This document shows, in pieces, positions 26,056-35,896 of a DNA stretch of 64,000 nucleotides. Under the pieces are notes generated by a model. That model saw only the letters and a list, made by a program, of their open reading frames with translations, did not search any database and was not told the origin of the DNA. The stretch covers positions 38,358 through 102,357 of the forward strand of contig NZ_JAVHJU010000075.1 of the NCBI RefSeq assembly GCF_031082405.1, written 5' to 3'. A program made the position numbers and the translations under genes. How positions within the stretch are numbered: position 1 is the first letter of the stretch; every line of letters begins with the position of its first letter. This stretch comes from Amycolatopsis sp. A133 (lineage in GTDB: Bacteria; Actinomycetota; Actinomycetes; Mycobacteriales; Pseudonocardiaceae).

Positions 26056-26415
26056 CGCCGGCCGGAACGGACGGGGCACCCCGTCCGTTCCGGGTGGGGG
26101 CCGAATGCGCACCGGCGTGCAGCCGGAGCCCGGTGACGCCGCCCGGGACGGCGATTTCTTTTCCTCTGCTGACAACAAGATCGGGGCCATTTGTCAGCAC
26201 TGGACAAGAAATGCGCGGTTACCAGCCCGTGACCCCGTGATCCTGCTCAAGTTCTTGTCTCCCAGCAAGGCCGTCGTTAGCGTACCGACCAGTAGGAAAC
26301 GGCACGGTGCCCCCGAGACCGTGAATGGCCGATAATTGTTAACCCGTTCGGACCATTTCCCTTTAGTCATCTCGGGTGTACTCGGCGTGCCGCCGAAACC
26401 GCTGGAGGCACACGA
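26056..26415 (+). promoter_or_regulatory. 360-bp upstream region of the mce operon
   Basis: After the terminator of the upstream gene, this gene-free stretch is locally AT-richer. It contains an inverted pair GCTGACAA (26168-26175) and TTGTCAGC (26191-26198), and a second pair GACAAGAA (26203-26210) and TTCTTGTC (26252-26259). A GGAGG ribosome binding site precedes the yrbE ATG. The repeated TTGTC/GACAA motif is also in front of the PucR-type gene (42124-42143). Promoter hexamers cannot be fixed with confidence. Confidence 0.5.
26062..26093 (+). terminator. Hairpin terminator after the LLM oxidoreductase
   Basis: Perfect 15-bp arms CCGGAACGGACGGGG and CCCCGTCCGTTCCGG with a 2-base loop, seven bases past the stop at 26055. 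Confidence 0.8.
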
Positions 26416-27210
26416 ATGGCCGAACGGACGACGACGGCGTCGTTCCCCGGAGCCGGCGCGCTGCGGCAGACCGGACGGCTCTACGGGCTCGGCCTCGACG
26501 TCGTCCGGCTGACGTTCCGCCGCCCGTTCCAGGTGCGCGAGCTGATCCAGCAGTTCTGGTTCATCGCGAGCGTGTCGATCCTGCCCACGGCACTGGTGTC
26601 GATCCCGTTCGGCGCAGTGATCGCGCTGCACATCGGCTCCCTGACCACGCAGATCGGCGCGCAGTCCTTCACCGGCGCGGCCAGCGTGCTCGCGATCATC
26701 CAGCAGGCCAGCCCGATCGTCACGGCGCTGCTCATCGCCGGTGCCGGCGGCAGCGCGATGTGCGCCGACCTCGGTTCCCGCACCATCCGCGAAGAGATCG
26801 ACGCGATGGAGGTGCTCGGCGTCTCGCCGGTCCAGCGGCTCATCGTGCCGCGGGTGCTCGCCGCGATGGGCGTCGCGGTCTTCCTCAACGGCATGGTCAG
26901 CGTCGTCGGCGTGCTCGGCGGCTACTTCTTCAACGTGATCATGCAGCACGGCACCCCGGGTGCCTACCTGGCCAGCTTCTCGGCTCTGGCCCAGCTGCCG
27001 GACCTGTGGATCAGCGAGATCAAGGCCCTCATCTTCGGCTTCGTCGCCGGGGTCGTCGCCTCCTACCGCGGGCTCAACCCCAAGGGCGGCCCGAAGGGCG
27101 TCGGCGACGCGGTCAACCAGTCCGTGGTCATCACGTTCCTGCTGCTGTTCGTGCTGAACCTGATCCTCACCACCGTCTACCTGCAACTCGTGCCGCCGAA
27201 GGGGAGCTGA
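26416..27210 (+). CDS. YrbE/MlaE-type ABC permease A of the mce operon
   Basis: A 264-aa integral membrane permease subunit with about six TM helices. The family signature REEIDAMEVLGVSPVQRLIVPRVLA lies near the middle. With the second YrbE it would form the inner-membrane channel through which lipids captured by the Mce hexamer move, driven by an MlaF/MceG-type ATPase encoded elsewhere. It is the first gene of a ten-gene operon; the next gene starts one base after its stop. Confidence 0.93.
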   Translation: MAERTTTASFPGAGALRQTGRLYGLGLDVVRLTFRRPFQVRELIQQFWFIASVSILPTALVSIPFGAVIALHIGSLTTQIGAQSFTGAASVLAIIQQASPIVTALLIAGAGGSAMCADLGSRTIREEIDAMEVLGVSPVQRLIVPRVLAAMGVAVFLNGMVSVVGVLGGYFFNVIMQHGTPGAYLASFSALAQLPDLWISEIKALIFGFVAGVVASYRGLNPKGGPKGVGDAVNQSVVITFLLLFVLNLILTTVYLQLVPPKGS

Positions 27211-27211
27211 A

Positions 27212-28063
27212 GTGACGACCACGGACCTCCCGAGAACCGCGCGGGTACGCGAGGCCGTCGACCGCCGGTTCGGCTTCCTCGACACCCTCGGCGACCAGAT
27301 CCTCTTCTTCATCCGCGCGATCGCCTGGACCCCGCGCGCGCTGCACCGCTACCTGCGCGAGGTCGTCCGCCTGCTGGCCGAGGTCAGCTTCGGCAGCGGC
27401 GCGCTGGCCGTCATCGGCGGCACGATCGGCGTGATGGTCGGGATGACCGTCGCCACCGGCACGGTCGTCGGCCTCCAGGGTTACTCGGCGCTGAACCAGG
27501 TCGGGACGTCGGCGTTCGCCGGGTTCGTCTCCGCCTACTTCAACACCCGCGAGATCGCGCCGCTGGTGAGCGGGCTCGCCCTGTCCGCCACGGTCGGCTG
27601 CGGCTTCACCGCGCAGCTCGGCGCGATGCGGATCTCCGAGGAAATCGACGCCCTCGAGGTCATGGGCATCCCCAGCGTCCCGTACCTGGTGACGACCCGG
27701 GTGATCGCCGGCTTCCTCGCCGTCATCCCGCTCTACGCGATCGGGCTGCTGTCGAGCTACCTCGCCTCGCGGCAGGTCACCGTGTGGTTCTTCGGCCAGT
27801 CCGCGGGCACCTACGACCACTACTTCCTGCTGTTCCTCCCACCCGGCGACGTCCTGTGGTCGTTCGGGAAGGTCCTGGTGTTCAGCATCGTGGTGGTCCT
27901 CGCCCACTGCTACTACGGCTTCCGCGCGAGCGGCGGCCCGGCCGGCGTCGGCGTCGCGGTGGGCCGCGCGGTGCGCACCGCGATCGTCGCGATCAGCGTG
28001 CTCGACTTCTTCCTGTCCCTGGCGATCTGGGGCGCGACGACGACCGTGCAGGTGGCCGGATGA
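27212..28063 (+). CDS. YrbE/MlaE-type ABC permease B of the mce operon
   Basis: A 283-aa partner permease with the same fold, including ISEEIDALEVMGIPSVPYLVTTRVIAG and GLQGYSALNQVGTSAF. Its N-terminal cytosolic helix is longer than that of YrbEA, as usual for the B subunit. The start is GTG. It overlaps mceA by 4 nt (ATGA). Confidence 0.93.
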   Translation: MTTTDLPRTARVREAVDRRFGFLDTLGDQILFFIRAIAWTPRALHRYLREVVRLLAEVSFGSGALAVIGGTIGVMVGMTVATGTVVGLQGYSALNQVGTSAFAGFVSAYFNTREIAPLVSGLALSATVGCGFTAQLGAMRISEEIDALEVMGIPSVPYLVTTRVIAGFLAVIPLYAIGLLSSYLASRQVTVWFFGQSAGTYDHYFLLFLPPGDVLWSFGKVLVFSIVVVLAHCYYGFRASGGPAGVGVAVGRAVRTAIVAISVLDFFLSLAIWGATTTVQVAG

Positions 28064-29334
28064 GAAGGGAAACCCGCCGGAAGGCCGGGGTCCGGACCGC
28101 GGGGGTGCTGTTCCTCGTGGTGATGGGCGTGCTGGTGACGCTTTCGATCAAGGTGTACGACAAGGACTTCGTCAGCACGGTGCCGGTGACGCTCAAGGCG
28201 AGCCGGATCGGCAACCAGCTCCAAGCCGGCGGCCAGGTCAAGGCCCGTGGCGTGCTCGTCGGGGAGATCCGGGGCGTCCGGGGGACGCCACAGGGCGCCG
28301 AGATAGCGCTTGCTCTGGAACCGGACAAGGTGGACATGCTGCCGCGCAACGTTTCCGCGCTGCTCGTCCCGAAGACGCTCTTCGGCGAGCGTTACGTCCA
28401 GCTGTCCATCCCGGACGGTGCACGGGCCCCGCACCTGGCCGCGGGCGACGTCATCGAGCAGGACCGCTCGGCGAACGCGGTTGAGCTGGAACGGGTTTTC
28501 GGCAACCTCCTGCCGGTGCTGCAGGCGGTCCAGCCGCAGAAGCTGGCGACGACGCTGACCGCGGTCTCGACGGCACTGCAGGGCCGCGGCGAGCAGATCG
28601 GCCGGACCCTCGCCACCGCAGCGGACTACCTGACCGGCTTCAACCCGCAGCTGCCGCAGTTCACCAAGGACGTCCAGGACCTCGCGTCGGTCTCCCGGCT
28701 GTACGGTGACATCGCCCCCGACCTGCTGGACGCGCTCACCGACTCGGCCGTCACGCTGAACACCGTGCACGACAAGGCACCCGAACTCGCCACGGTCTAC
28801 CAGCAGGTGCGCAGCTCGGCGGGCGAGGTCCAGCAGTTCCTGAACCGCAACAAGAACAACCTCATCGCCCTGGCGGCCGACAGCCGTTCGGCGCTGGAGG
28901 TCGCCGCGGAGTACTCCCCCAGCTTCCCCTGCACCCTCAAGGCGATGGACGCGCTGCGCAAGCCGGTCGACGAGGCACTCGGCAAGGGCACGAACTCCCC
29001 CGGCATGCACGCCGCCGTCACCGTCACCCAGTCACGCGGCAAGTACGTGCCCGGCAAGGACGATCCGAAGTACACGGCGACCGGCGGCCCGCGCTGCTAC
29101 CCCAGCGGCGTCGCCCCGACGACCGGCACCGCCGCGGTCCCGCCCGGCGCACCCCAGCACCCGCTGCTGACCGGCACGCAGGACGACCTCGGCGTCGCTA
29201 ACTCCCCGCAGGAACGGGAACTCCTGGCCACGGTGCTCGCGCCGCAGCTGGGCGTGCCGACCGGGGAGGTCGCGGACTGGAGCAGCGTGCTCGTCGGCCC
29301 GCTCTACCGCGGCACGGAGGTGACGCTGAAGTGA
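28060..29334 (+). CDS. Mce family protein A (MlaD domain)
   Basis: A 424-aa protein anchored by an N-terminal TM (TAGVLFLVVMGVLVTLSIKV). An MlaD beta-barrel domain covers about 40-120 (GNQLQAGGQVKARGVLVGEIRGV), then the long helical Mce domain that builds the trans-envelope tunnel, and a Pro/Gly-rich C-terminus. It is the first of six Mce subunits expected to form a hetero-hexameric lipid conduit. ATGA overlaps join it to its neighbours on both sides. Confidence 0.92.
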   Translation: MRRETRRKAGVRTAGVLFLVVMGVLVTLSIKVYDKDFVSTVPVTLKASRIGNQLQAGGQVKARGVLVGEIRGVRGTPQGAEIALALEPDKVDMLPRNVSALLVPKTLFGERYVQLSIPDGARAPHLAAGDVIEQDRSANAVELERVFGNLLPVLQAVQPQKLATTLTAVSTALQGRGEQIGRTLATAADYLTGFNPQLPQFTKDVQDLASVSRLYGDIAPDLLDALTDSAVTLNTVHDKAPELATVYQQVRSSAGEVQQFLNRNKNNLIALAADSRSALEVAAEYSPSFPCTLKAMDALRKPVDEALGKGTNSPGMHAAVTVTQSRGKYVPGKDDPKYTATGGPRCYPSGVAPTTGTAAVPPGAPQHPLLTGTQDDLGVANSPQERELLATVLAPQLGVPTGEVADWSSVLVGPLYRGTEVTLK

Positions 29335-30338
29335 GGAAAATCGCCGCCCCGCTGTTCAAGAGCCTGATCTTCGTCCTGGTCACCACGGCCGCAACCGTGC
29401 TGCTGGCGGTCTCCATCGACAACACCGGCGTCGGCCGCACCGACCTCTACGGCGCCACCTTCACCGACGCGACATCGCTGAACGTCGGCGACGACGTGCG
29501 GATCTCCGGGGTCCGCGTCGGACAGGTCGAGGAACTCGAGATCGCCGACCACAGCCTGGCCCACGTCCGGTTCTCCCTCGACGCCGGACGGCAGCTGCCC
29601 GCCGACGTCGGCGCGGTCATCAAGTACCGCAACATGGTCGGGCAACGCTACATCGCGCTGGAACGCGGCGCCGGCGGCAGTGGCACGCTGCCGGTGGGAG
29701 GCGAGATCCCGCTGAACCGCACCACGCCGGCCCTGGACCTGACCGACCTGTTCAACGGCTTCAAGCCGCTGTTCCAGGCGCTCTCGCCCACCGACGTCAA
29801 CCAGCTCTCCGGCGAGATCGTGCAGGTGCTGCAGGGCGAGGGCGGCACCGTCGAGGAGCTGCTCGCGCACACCGGCTCGCTGACCTCCACGCTCGCGAGC
29901 CGCGACCAGCTGATCGGCGAGGTGATCACCAACCTCAACCACGTGCTCGGCACGGTGAACAGCAAGGGAACCGCACTGACGACGTTGATTTCGACGCTGC
30001 GAGAGCTCGTTTCCGGCCTGGCCGCAGACCGCGTCGTGATCGGCGACGCCATCGGCGGCATCGGCGACCTCTCCACGGCCACCGCGGGTCTGCTCGGCGA
30101 CGCGCGGACCCCACTGAAGGACACCATCACCGGCCTCGACGGCGTCACGAAGAACCTCGCGGACGAGAACACCCTCCCCGGCCTGGAGCAGACGCTGAGC
30201 ACGTTGCCGGAGAAGCTGAACAGCCTCGGCCGGATCAGCTCCTACGGCTCGTGGATGAACTTCTACGTCTGCAGTTCCGTTCTCCAGACCCTGCCGCCGC
30301 GCGGAACACCCGCGACCGCGAAGAGGTGCGGCTCGTGA
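29331..30338 (+). CDS. Mce family protein B
   Basis: A 335-aa protein with an N-terminal TM (SLIFVLVTTAATVLLAVSI), the MlaD domain LNVGDDVRISGVRVGQVEELE, and a helical domain to the end. The C-terminus carries a short Cys-containing segment typical of MceB. GTG start in a 4-nt overlap with mceA. Confidence 0.92.
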   Translation: MRKIAAPLFKSLIFVLVTTAATVLLAVSIDNTGVGRTDLYGATFTDATSLNVGDDVRISGVRVGQVEELEIADHSLAHVRFSLDAGRQLPADVGAVIKYRNMVGQRYIALERGAGGSGTLPVGGEIPLNRTTPALDLTDLFNGFKPLFQALSPTDVNQLSGEIVQVLQGEGGTVEELLAHTGSLTSTLASRDQLIGEVITNLNHVLGTVNSKGTALTTLISTLRELVSGLAADRVVIGDAIGGIGDLSTATAGLLGDARTPLKDTITGLDGVTKNLADENTLPGLEQTLSTLPEKLNSLGRISSYGSWMNFYVCSSVLQTLPPRGTPATAKRCGS

Positions 30339-31327
30339 AGTCCTTCAAGGAACGCAATCCTCTCGCGCTCGGCGCCGCCGGGAGCGTCGTCCTCGCCGCG
30401 CTGCTGACCGTGACGTTCAACTACGACAACCTGCCGGTCGTCGGCGGCGGCTCCACCTACCGCGCCGAGTTCTCGGAAGCGGCCGGGCTGCAGCCCGACG
30501 ACGAGGTCCGCGTCGCCGGCATCAAGGTCGGCGAGGTCCGCGACGTCGAACTGGCCGACGACCACGTGCTCGTCACCTTCCGCGTGAAGAACGCCTGGGT
30601 CGGCGACCGGACGTCGGTGGAGATCCGGCTCAAGACGCTGCTGGGCCGCAAGTTCCTCGCGCTCAAGCCGACCGGCGACGGCGTGCAGGACCCCGGTCAG
30701 GCGATCCCGCGCACCCGGACGGTCACCCCGTACGACGTCACCGAGGCGTTCAACGGCCTCGCGACCACCGCGGGTTCGATCGACACCCAGCAGCTCGCCG
30801 ACAGCTTCACCGCGATCAGCGACACGTTCCGCAACGCCCCGGCCCACGTGCGCACCACGCTCGACGGACTGTCCGCGTTGTCGAAGACCGTCTCCTCCCG
30901 CGACGACCAGCTCGCCGGCCTGCTGGCCAACGCCAAAAAGCTCACGACGACGCTGGCGGACTCGAACCAGGACTTCGAGCAGCTGCTCTCCGACGGCAAC
31001 CTGCTGCTGGGCGAGCTCGACCGGCGCCGTCAGGCCATCCACGACCTGCTGACCGGCGCGCAGGCGCTGGCCGCCCAGCTCTCCGGCCTGGTGGCGGACA
31101 ACGCCGGGGCGCTCAAGCCGGCGCTGAGCCAGCTGAACACCGTGACCGACCTGCTGACCCGGCAGAACGACAACCTGGCGGAGAGCCTGGCCGCCGCCGG
31201 GCCGTACTTCCGGCTCGCCAACAACGCGCTGGGCAACGGCCGGTGGCTCGACTCCTACCTCTGCGGCCTCCTGCCCGAAAACCGTGATCCGTGTGTGCCG
31301 CCGAAGCGGACGGGAGCTCCGAAGTGA
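30335..31327 (+). CDS. Mce family protein C
   Basis: A 330-aa protein. The N-terminal TM is in residues of about 8-26, followed by the MlaD stretch LQPDDEVRVAGIKVGEVRDVEL, the helical domain (LSALSKTVSSRDDQLAGLLANAK) and a Cys-rich end. The frame is open upstream, but the GTG at 30335 gives the GTGA overlap with mceB that all members of this operon share. Confidence 0.9.
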   Translation: MKSFKERNPLALGAAGSVVLAALLTVTFNYDNLPVVGGGSTYRAEFSEAAGLQPDDEVRVAGIKVGEVRDVELADDHVLVTFRVKNAWVGDRTSVEIRLKTLLGRKFLALKPTGDGVQDPGQAIPRTRTVTPYDVTEAFNGLATTAGSIDTQQLADSFTAISDTFRNAPAHVRTTLDGLSALSKTVSSRDDQLAGLLANAKKLTTTLADSNQDFEQLLSDGNLLLGELDRRRQAIHDLLTGAQALAAQLSGLVADNAGALKPALSQLNTVTDLLTRQNDNLAESLAAAGPYFRLANNALGNGRWLDSYLCGLLPENRDPCVPPKRTGAPK

Positions 31328-32331
31328 ACGCCACCCGCACCTACCGGTTCCTCGCCGCCGCGGTCGTCACGGCGCTCGTCGTCGTGACCGCGCTGTGGTG
31401 GATCTTCTCCGGCACCGGCCTCGACCGCGCCACCGTGCTCTTCTCCCGCGCGGTCGGCGTCTACAGCGGCTCCGACGTCCGGTTGCTCGGCGTCCGGATC
31501 GGCCAGGTCGAATCGGTGACCCCGCGCGGCGAGCAGGTCGAGGTGACGCTGACCTACGACGGATCCGCGCCGATCGCGGCCGACACCGACGTGGTCGTCA
31601 TCGCCCCCAGCGTCGTCGCCGACCGGTACGTCCAGTTCTCCAAGCCGGCGCGCGGCGGACCGCGGCTGGTGAACCACGCGACCATCGGCGTGGACCGCAC
31701 TGCGACCCCGGTCGAGCTGGACGAGCTGTACGCCAGCCTCGACTCGCTCACCAAGGCGCTGGGCCCCGACGGGGCGAACAAGAACGGCGCCCTGTCGGAC
31801 CTGCTCACCACCGGCGCGAAGAACCTGCGGGGCAACGGAACCGCGTTCAACGACTCCGTCAAGCAGCTCGCGGAGCTGGCCAGGACGCTGTCCGGGAACT
31901 CCGGCGACCTGTTCGCCACCGTCCGGGAGCTGCAGCAGTTCACCAGCATGCTGGCCACCAACGACGACCAGGTGCGGCAGGTCAACCAGCAGCTGGCGAC
32001 GGTGTCCGGCACGCTGTCGGCCAACCGCGACGAGCTGGCCTCGGCCCTGCGCTCGCTGGGGAGCGCGCTCGGCGACATCCAGGCGTTCATCAAGGACAAC
32101 CGGGCGCTCATCAAGTCCAATGTGGACAAGCTGGCGGTGACCACGCAGACGCTCGTCGACCAGCGCGCGTCGCTGGCCGAACTGCTCGAAACCGCGCCGC
32201 TGGCCGCGACCAACCTCATCCAGACGGTCGACCCCGCCACCGGCGCGCTGCAGACCCGCACCGACCTCATCGACTACCTGCCGCTGCCGGTGACCGGGGA
32301 CGTCTACACGAACGAGGCGGGCGGGCGATGA
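31324..32331 (+). CDS. Mce family protein D
   Basis: A 335-aa protein. An N-terminal TM (FLAAAVVTALVVVTALWW) precedes MlaD VYSGSDVRLLGVRIGQVESV, then long helices with Gln/Leu heptads. The GTG at 31324 is chosen over an upstream ATG inside mceC, because it restores the 4-nt overlap and puts the TM near the N-terminus. Confidence 0.9.
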   Translation: MNATRTYRFLAAAVVTALVVVTALWWIFSGTGLDRATVLFSRAVGVYSGSDVRLLGVRIGQVESVTPRGEQVEVTLTYDGSAPIAADTDVVVIAPSVVADRYVQFSKPARGGPRLVNHATIGVDRTATPVELDELYASLDSLTKALGPDGANKNGALSDLLTTGAKNLRGNGTAFNDSVKQLAELARTLSGNSGDLFATVRELQQFTSMLATNDDQVRQVNQQLATVSGTLSANRDELASALRSLGSALGDIQAFIKDNRALIKSNVDKLAVTTQTLVDQRASLAELLETAPLAATNLIQTVDPATGALQTRTDLIDYLPLPVTGDVYTNEAGGR

Positions 32332-33515
32332 GAAGCGTGACATCCGGGGCTTCGCCCCGGGCCGGGGGCTCCGCCACCCGGAACCCCCGAAATCGGCGGC
32401 GGCGCGTCACGGCCCTGGCGGCCGGCTGCTGCCTGGTGCTGACCGCCTGCTCCGGCGAGTTCAAGGGCGTCTACGACCTGCCGTTGCCCGGCGGCGCCGA
32501 CGTCGGCGACCACCCGTACCACGTCACCGTCCAGTTCGCCGACGTCCTCGACCTGGTGCCGCAGGCCGCGGTGAAGGTCGGCGACGTCCCGGTCGGCCGG
32601 GTCCAGACCATCCGCCTCGGCGCGGACGGCTGGACCGCCGAAGCCGTCGTCGAAGTCAACGGCGACGTCGTACTGCCCGCCGACGCCGTCGCGCGGCTGC
32701 GCCAGTCCAGCCTGCTCGGCGAGAAGTTCGTCGAGCTCGCCGCGCCCGAAGGGGACGCCCGGCAGACCGCGCGACTGGCCGACAACGCCGTGATCCCGGT
32801 GTCGCGCACCAACCGCAACCCGGAGGTCGAGGAGGTTTTCGGCGCGCTTTCGCTGCTGCTCAACGGCGGCGGCATCGGGCAGCTGCAGACGATCAACCGC
32901 GAACTCGGCAAGGTGATGACCGGCAACGAGACGCAGATCCGCTCGTTCCTGTCCGGGGTGAAGACGCTGGCCACCGACCTCGACGCCCATCGCCAGGACA
33001 TCATCACCGCCCTCGACGGCGTCAACCGGCTGGCGACCACGCTCGCCGACCGCGACAAGCAGGTGTCCGGAGCGCTCACCGACCTGACGCCGGGCCTGCG
33101 CACGCTGACCGACCAGCGCACCCAGCTCGTGACGATGCTCCAGTCGCTCGACGACCTCTCCGGCGTCGCCACCGACGTCATCCGGAAGAGCAAGGACGAC
33201 CTGGTCGCCGACCTGCAAGCGCTCGCGCCGATCCTGCAGCGGCTCGCCGACGCCGGCGCGTCGCTGCCGAAGGCCCTCGAAATCCTGCCGTCCTTCCCCT
33301 ACACCGACGCGGTGCTCCCGGCGATCAAGGGCGACTACCTCAACGTCTACCTGTCGGTCATCCCCGCGCCGGGCGTGCAGCTGCCGAACTACGGCGAAGG
33401 CATCCCGCCCGTCTGCGAGCCGGGCGCGACGGGCAACAACCCGCCCTGCCTGCCGACACTGCCGCCGCTTCCGCTCCCGGCCGCCGGCCAGGTCACGACG
33501 CCGGGAGGGCGCTGA
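32328..33515 (+). CDS. Mce family lipoprotein E
   Basis: A 395-aa subunit with a long basic N-region and a lipobox LVLTAC (lipidated Cys41), as expected for the E position, which is always the lipoprotein (LprK-like). The MlaD domain contains LVPQAAVKVGDVPVGRVQTI, followed by helices and a Pro-rich tail. The ATG overlaps mceD by 4 nt. Confidence 0.92.
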   Translation: MRSVTSGASPRAGGSATRNPRNRRRRVTALAAGCCLVLTACSGEFKGVYDLPLPGGADVGDHPYHVTVQFADVLDLVPQAAVKVGDVPVGRVQTIRLGADGWTAEAVVEVNGDVVLPADAVARLRQSSLLGEKFVELAAPEGDARQTARLADNAVIPVSRTNRNPEVEEVFGALSLLLNGGGIGQLQTINRELGKVMTGNETQIRSFLSGVKTLATDLDAHRQDIITALDGVNRLATTLADRDKQVSGALTDLTPGLRTLTDQRTQLVTMLQSLDDLSGVATDVIRKSKDDLVADLQALAPILQRLADAGASLPKALEILPSFPYTDAVLPAIKGDYLNVYLSVIPAPGVQLPNYGEGIPPVCEPGATGNNPPCLPTLPPLPLPAAGQVTTPGGR

Positions 33516-34720
33516 TGCTGACCACCAGGGTTCGGGTCCAGGTCATCGCGTTCGTGGTGATCTCGCTGGTCACGGTCGCGTTCGTCGGCGCCAACTACGC
33601 CGGGATCGGCCGGCTCTTCGGCACCGGCGGGTACACCGTCAAGCTGGAGCTCGCCGAAGGCGGCGGCATCTTCACCAACGGCGAGGTCACCTACCGCGGT
33701 GTTGCGGTCGGGCGGATCGGGGAACTGCGGCTGACGCCGTCCGGGATGGAAGCGGACCTGGTCATCGACCGCTCGGCCCCGCCCATCCCGGCGAACGCGC
33801 AGGCCGTGGTGGCCAACCGGTCCGCGGTCGGCGAGCAGTACGTCGACCTCCAGCCCCGCACGTCGGACGGCCCGTTCCTGGACGGCGGCTCGGTCATCCC
33901 GCGGGAGAAGACGACGCTGCCGATGCCGGTGCAGCACCTGCTCGGCGACCTCGACGCGCTGACCGCGTCCGTGCCCACCGGCGACCTGCGCACGGTCGTC
34001 GACGAGCTCGACGACGCGCTGCGCGGCACCGGGCCGGACCTGCAGGTGCTGCTGGACACCGCTACGTCGTTCACGAAGGACGCGTCGGCCAATCTGCCGC
34101 AGACGGCGAAGCTGATCGACGACGGCTCGACCGTGCTGCGCACCCAGCTCGACTCCTCCGCCGAGTGGCGCTCGTTCGCCGGCAACGCCAAGCTGTTCGC
34201 CGCGCAGCTGTCCGATTCGGACGGTGACCTGCGGCGGCTGATCGCGACCGCGCCGCCGGCCGCGAGTGAGCTGGGCGCCCTGCTGCGGGAGACCGACCCG
34301 GGGCTGCCGATCCTGCTGGCCAACCTGCTCACCACGGCACAGGTGGTCCAAGCCCGCACCGGCGACCTGGAGCAGCTGCTGGTGGCGACGCCGAAGATGG
34401 TCGCGGCGACGTCGACGGCCTTCGCCGGGGGTGACGGCAACCTCGCCATGGCGCTGACGTTCTACGACCCCGTTCCCTGCCGCGCCGGGTACGAGAGCAC
34501 GCAGTACCGGCCCAGCACGGACACCTCGCCGCTGCCGTTCAACACCAGCGCGTCGTGCACGCTCGAAAAGGGCGACGCGACGTCGGTCCGCGGCTCGCAG
34601 AACGTGCCGCACCGGCCGGTCCCGGCCCCCGCGGTGCCCGGCTCCGGTGCTCCGCTGCCCGCGTCGCCCGGCCTGGCGGTGTCCCCGACCATCGAGGAGA
34701 TGCTGTGGCTGGGAAAGTGA
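33515..34720 (+). CDS. Mce family protein F
   Basis: A 401-aa final Mce subunit with an N-terminal TM (QVIAFVVISLVTVAFVGANY), MlaD FTNGEVTYRGVAVGRIGEL, helices, and a disordered Pro/Ala-rich tail (PVPAPAVPGSGAPLP). The ATG overlaps the mceE stop by one base (TGATG). Confidence 0.92.
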   Translation: MLTTRVRVQVIAFVVISLVTVAFVGANYAGIGRLFGTGGYTVKLELAEGGGIFTNGEVTYRGVAVGRIGELRLTPSGMEADLVIDRSAPPIPANAQAVVANRSAVGEQYVDLQPRTSDGPFLDGGSVIPREKTTLPMPVQHLLGDLDALTASVPTGDLRTVVDELDDALRGTGPDLQVLLDTATSFTKDASANLPQTAKLIDDGSTVLRTQLDSSAEWRSFAGNAKLFAAQLSDSDGDLRRLIATAPPAASELGALLRETDPGLPILLANLLTTAQVVQARTGDLEQLLVATPKMVAATSTAFAGGDGNLAMALTFYDPVPCRAGYESTQYRPSTDTSPLPFNTSASCTLEKGDATSVRGSQNVPHRPVPAPAVPGSGAPLPASPGLAVSPTIEEMLWLGK

Positions 34721-35220
34721 AGTGGCCGCTGCGGGCCGCCGTGCTCGCGGTGGTCGTCACCGCCGCCTTCGCGGGCTGGTCCGGGTTCTCCTGGTACCGC
34801 GCCGCGCACAGCGACGAGCTGACCTACGGCACCGCGCGCGACGAGGCGCTGGCTAGCGGCCGGGAGCTGGTCGCGCGGCTGTGCACCCTGGACTACCACC
34901 GGCTGAACCAGGGGCTCGCGCAGTGGCTCGACGCGTCGACCGGCCCGCTGCACGACCGGCTGGCCCACACCGACGAGGCCACGAAGAAGACCCTCACCCA
35001 GGACGCGACGGTGTCGACCGGCAAGGTGCTGGACGCGGCCCTGAGTGAGCTGGACGAGCACGCCGGCACCGCGAAGCTGCTGGCCTCGGTGGAGATCACC
35101 GCTCAGAAGGACGGCGTCGCACCGGCGACCAAGCGCAACCGGTTCGCCGCGGGCCTGGTGCGGACCGAAGGCGGCTGGAAGCTCAGCGCGCTCGACGAGC
35201 TGCCGGTGGGGGCCCGATGA
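34717..35220 (+). CDS. Mce-associated membrane protein 1
   Basis: A 167-aa protein with an N-terminal TM (LRAAVLAVVVTAAFAGWSGFSWY) and an exported domain of about 135 residues of the Mce-associated (Mas/VirB8-like) type, ending GGWKLSALDELPVG. GTG 34717 is chosen for its GTGA overlap with mceF; an in-frame GTG at 34705 would add four residues. Mas proteins stabilise Mce complexes in mycobacteria. Confidence 0.8.
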   Translation: MKWPLRAAVLAVVVTAAFAGWSGFSWYRAAHSDELTYGTARDEALASGRELVARLCTLDYHRLNQGLAQWLDASTGPLHDRLAHTDEATKKTLTQDATVSTGKVLDAALSELDEHAGTAKLLASVEITAQKDGVAPATKRNRFAAGLVRTEGGWKLSALDELPVGAR

Positions 35221-35855
35221 GCACCGCCGACGCACTGGCCGCCACCGAAGAAGAGCCCGAAGTGACCGCTCCCGATTCCGATCCCGCCGACGAGACGGCC
35301 GGTACCGAAACCGGCACCGAGACCGCCTCGGAGGACGTCGCGCCGTCGCGACGCCGCCCGGCGCTGCTGCCGCTGCTGATCGCGGTGTCGGTGCTGCTGG
35401 CCGCGGCGGGCGTGGTGTTCACCGTGGCGGCGCGGTCGGCGGCCGACGACCCGGCCACCGCCAACCGCGCCCTCACCGACGTCGGGGCCACCGCCGACGT
35501 GACCTCGGCGGTGACACTGGCGCTGAACCGGATCTTCTCCTACTCCTACGACAAGACCGACGTCACCGGGCAGGCCGCGCAGGACGTGCTGCGCGGTGAC
35601 GCCCGCACCACCTACGACCGGCTGTTCGCCCAGGTGAAGGAAAAAGCACCGGCCCAGAAACTGGTGCTGACGACGCGGGTGACGTCTTCCGCGGTTCAGG
35701 AGATTCGCGACGGCCACGCCCGGCTCCTCGTGTTCCTCGATCAGTTCGCCACCCGCGCCGACAACAATTCCAGCAGTTCCGCGGCTGCCCAGCTTTCGGT
35801 GACCGCGGAACGCGAGGGCAATACCTGGAAGATTACCGGCCTCACCCCCCGCTGA
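35217..35855 (+). CDS. Mce-associated membrane protein 2
   Basis: A 212-aa protein with an acidic, Thr/Glu-rich cytosolic N-terminus of about 45 residues, one TM (ALLPLLIAVSVLLAAAGVVF), and an exported Mas-type domain (VTLALNRIFSYSYDKTDVT, VRGD-like LRGDARTTYDRLF, WKITGLTPR). ATGA overlap with the previous gene. Last gene of the overlapping block. Confidence 0.83.
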   Translation: MSTADALAATEEEPEVTAPDSDPADETAGTETGTETASEDVAPSRRRPALLPLLIAVSVLLAAAGVVFTVAARSAADDPATANRALTDVGATADVTSAVTLALNRIFSYSYDKTDVTGQAAQDVLRGDARTTYDRLFAQVKEKAPAQKLVLTTRVTSSAVQEIRDGHARLLVFLDQFATRADNNSSSSAAAQLSVTAEREGNTWKITGLTPR

Positions 35856-35896
35856 CCCAGTTTTTCCACCGCTGCACAATTCGAAGGAGAGTTGGC

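Noticed and set aside
34705..34720. Alternative GTG start at 34705 for Mce-associated protein 1
   Set aside because: Start 34717 gives the GTGA overlap found between most neighbouring genes; the alternative is possible but less consistent.
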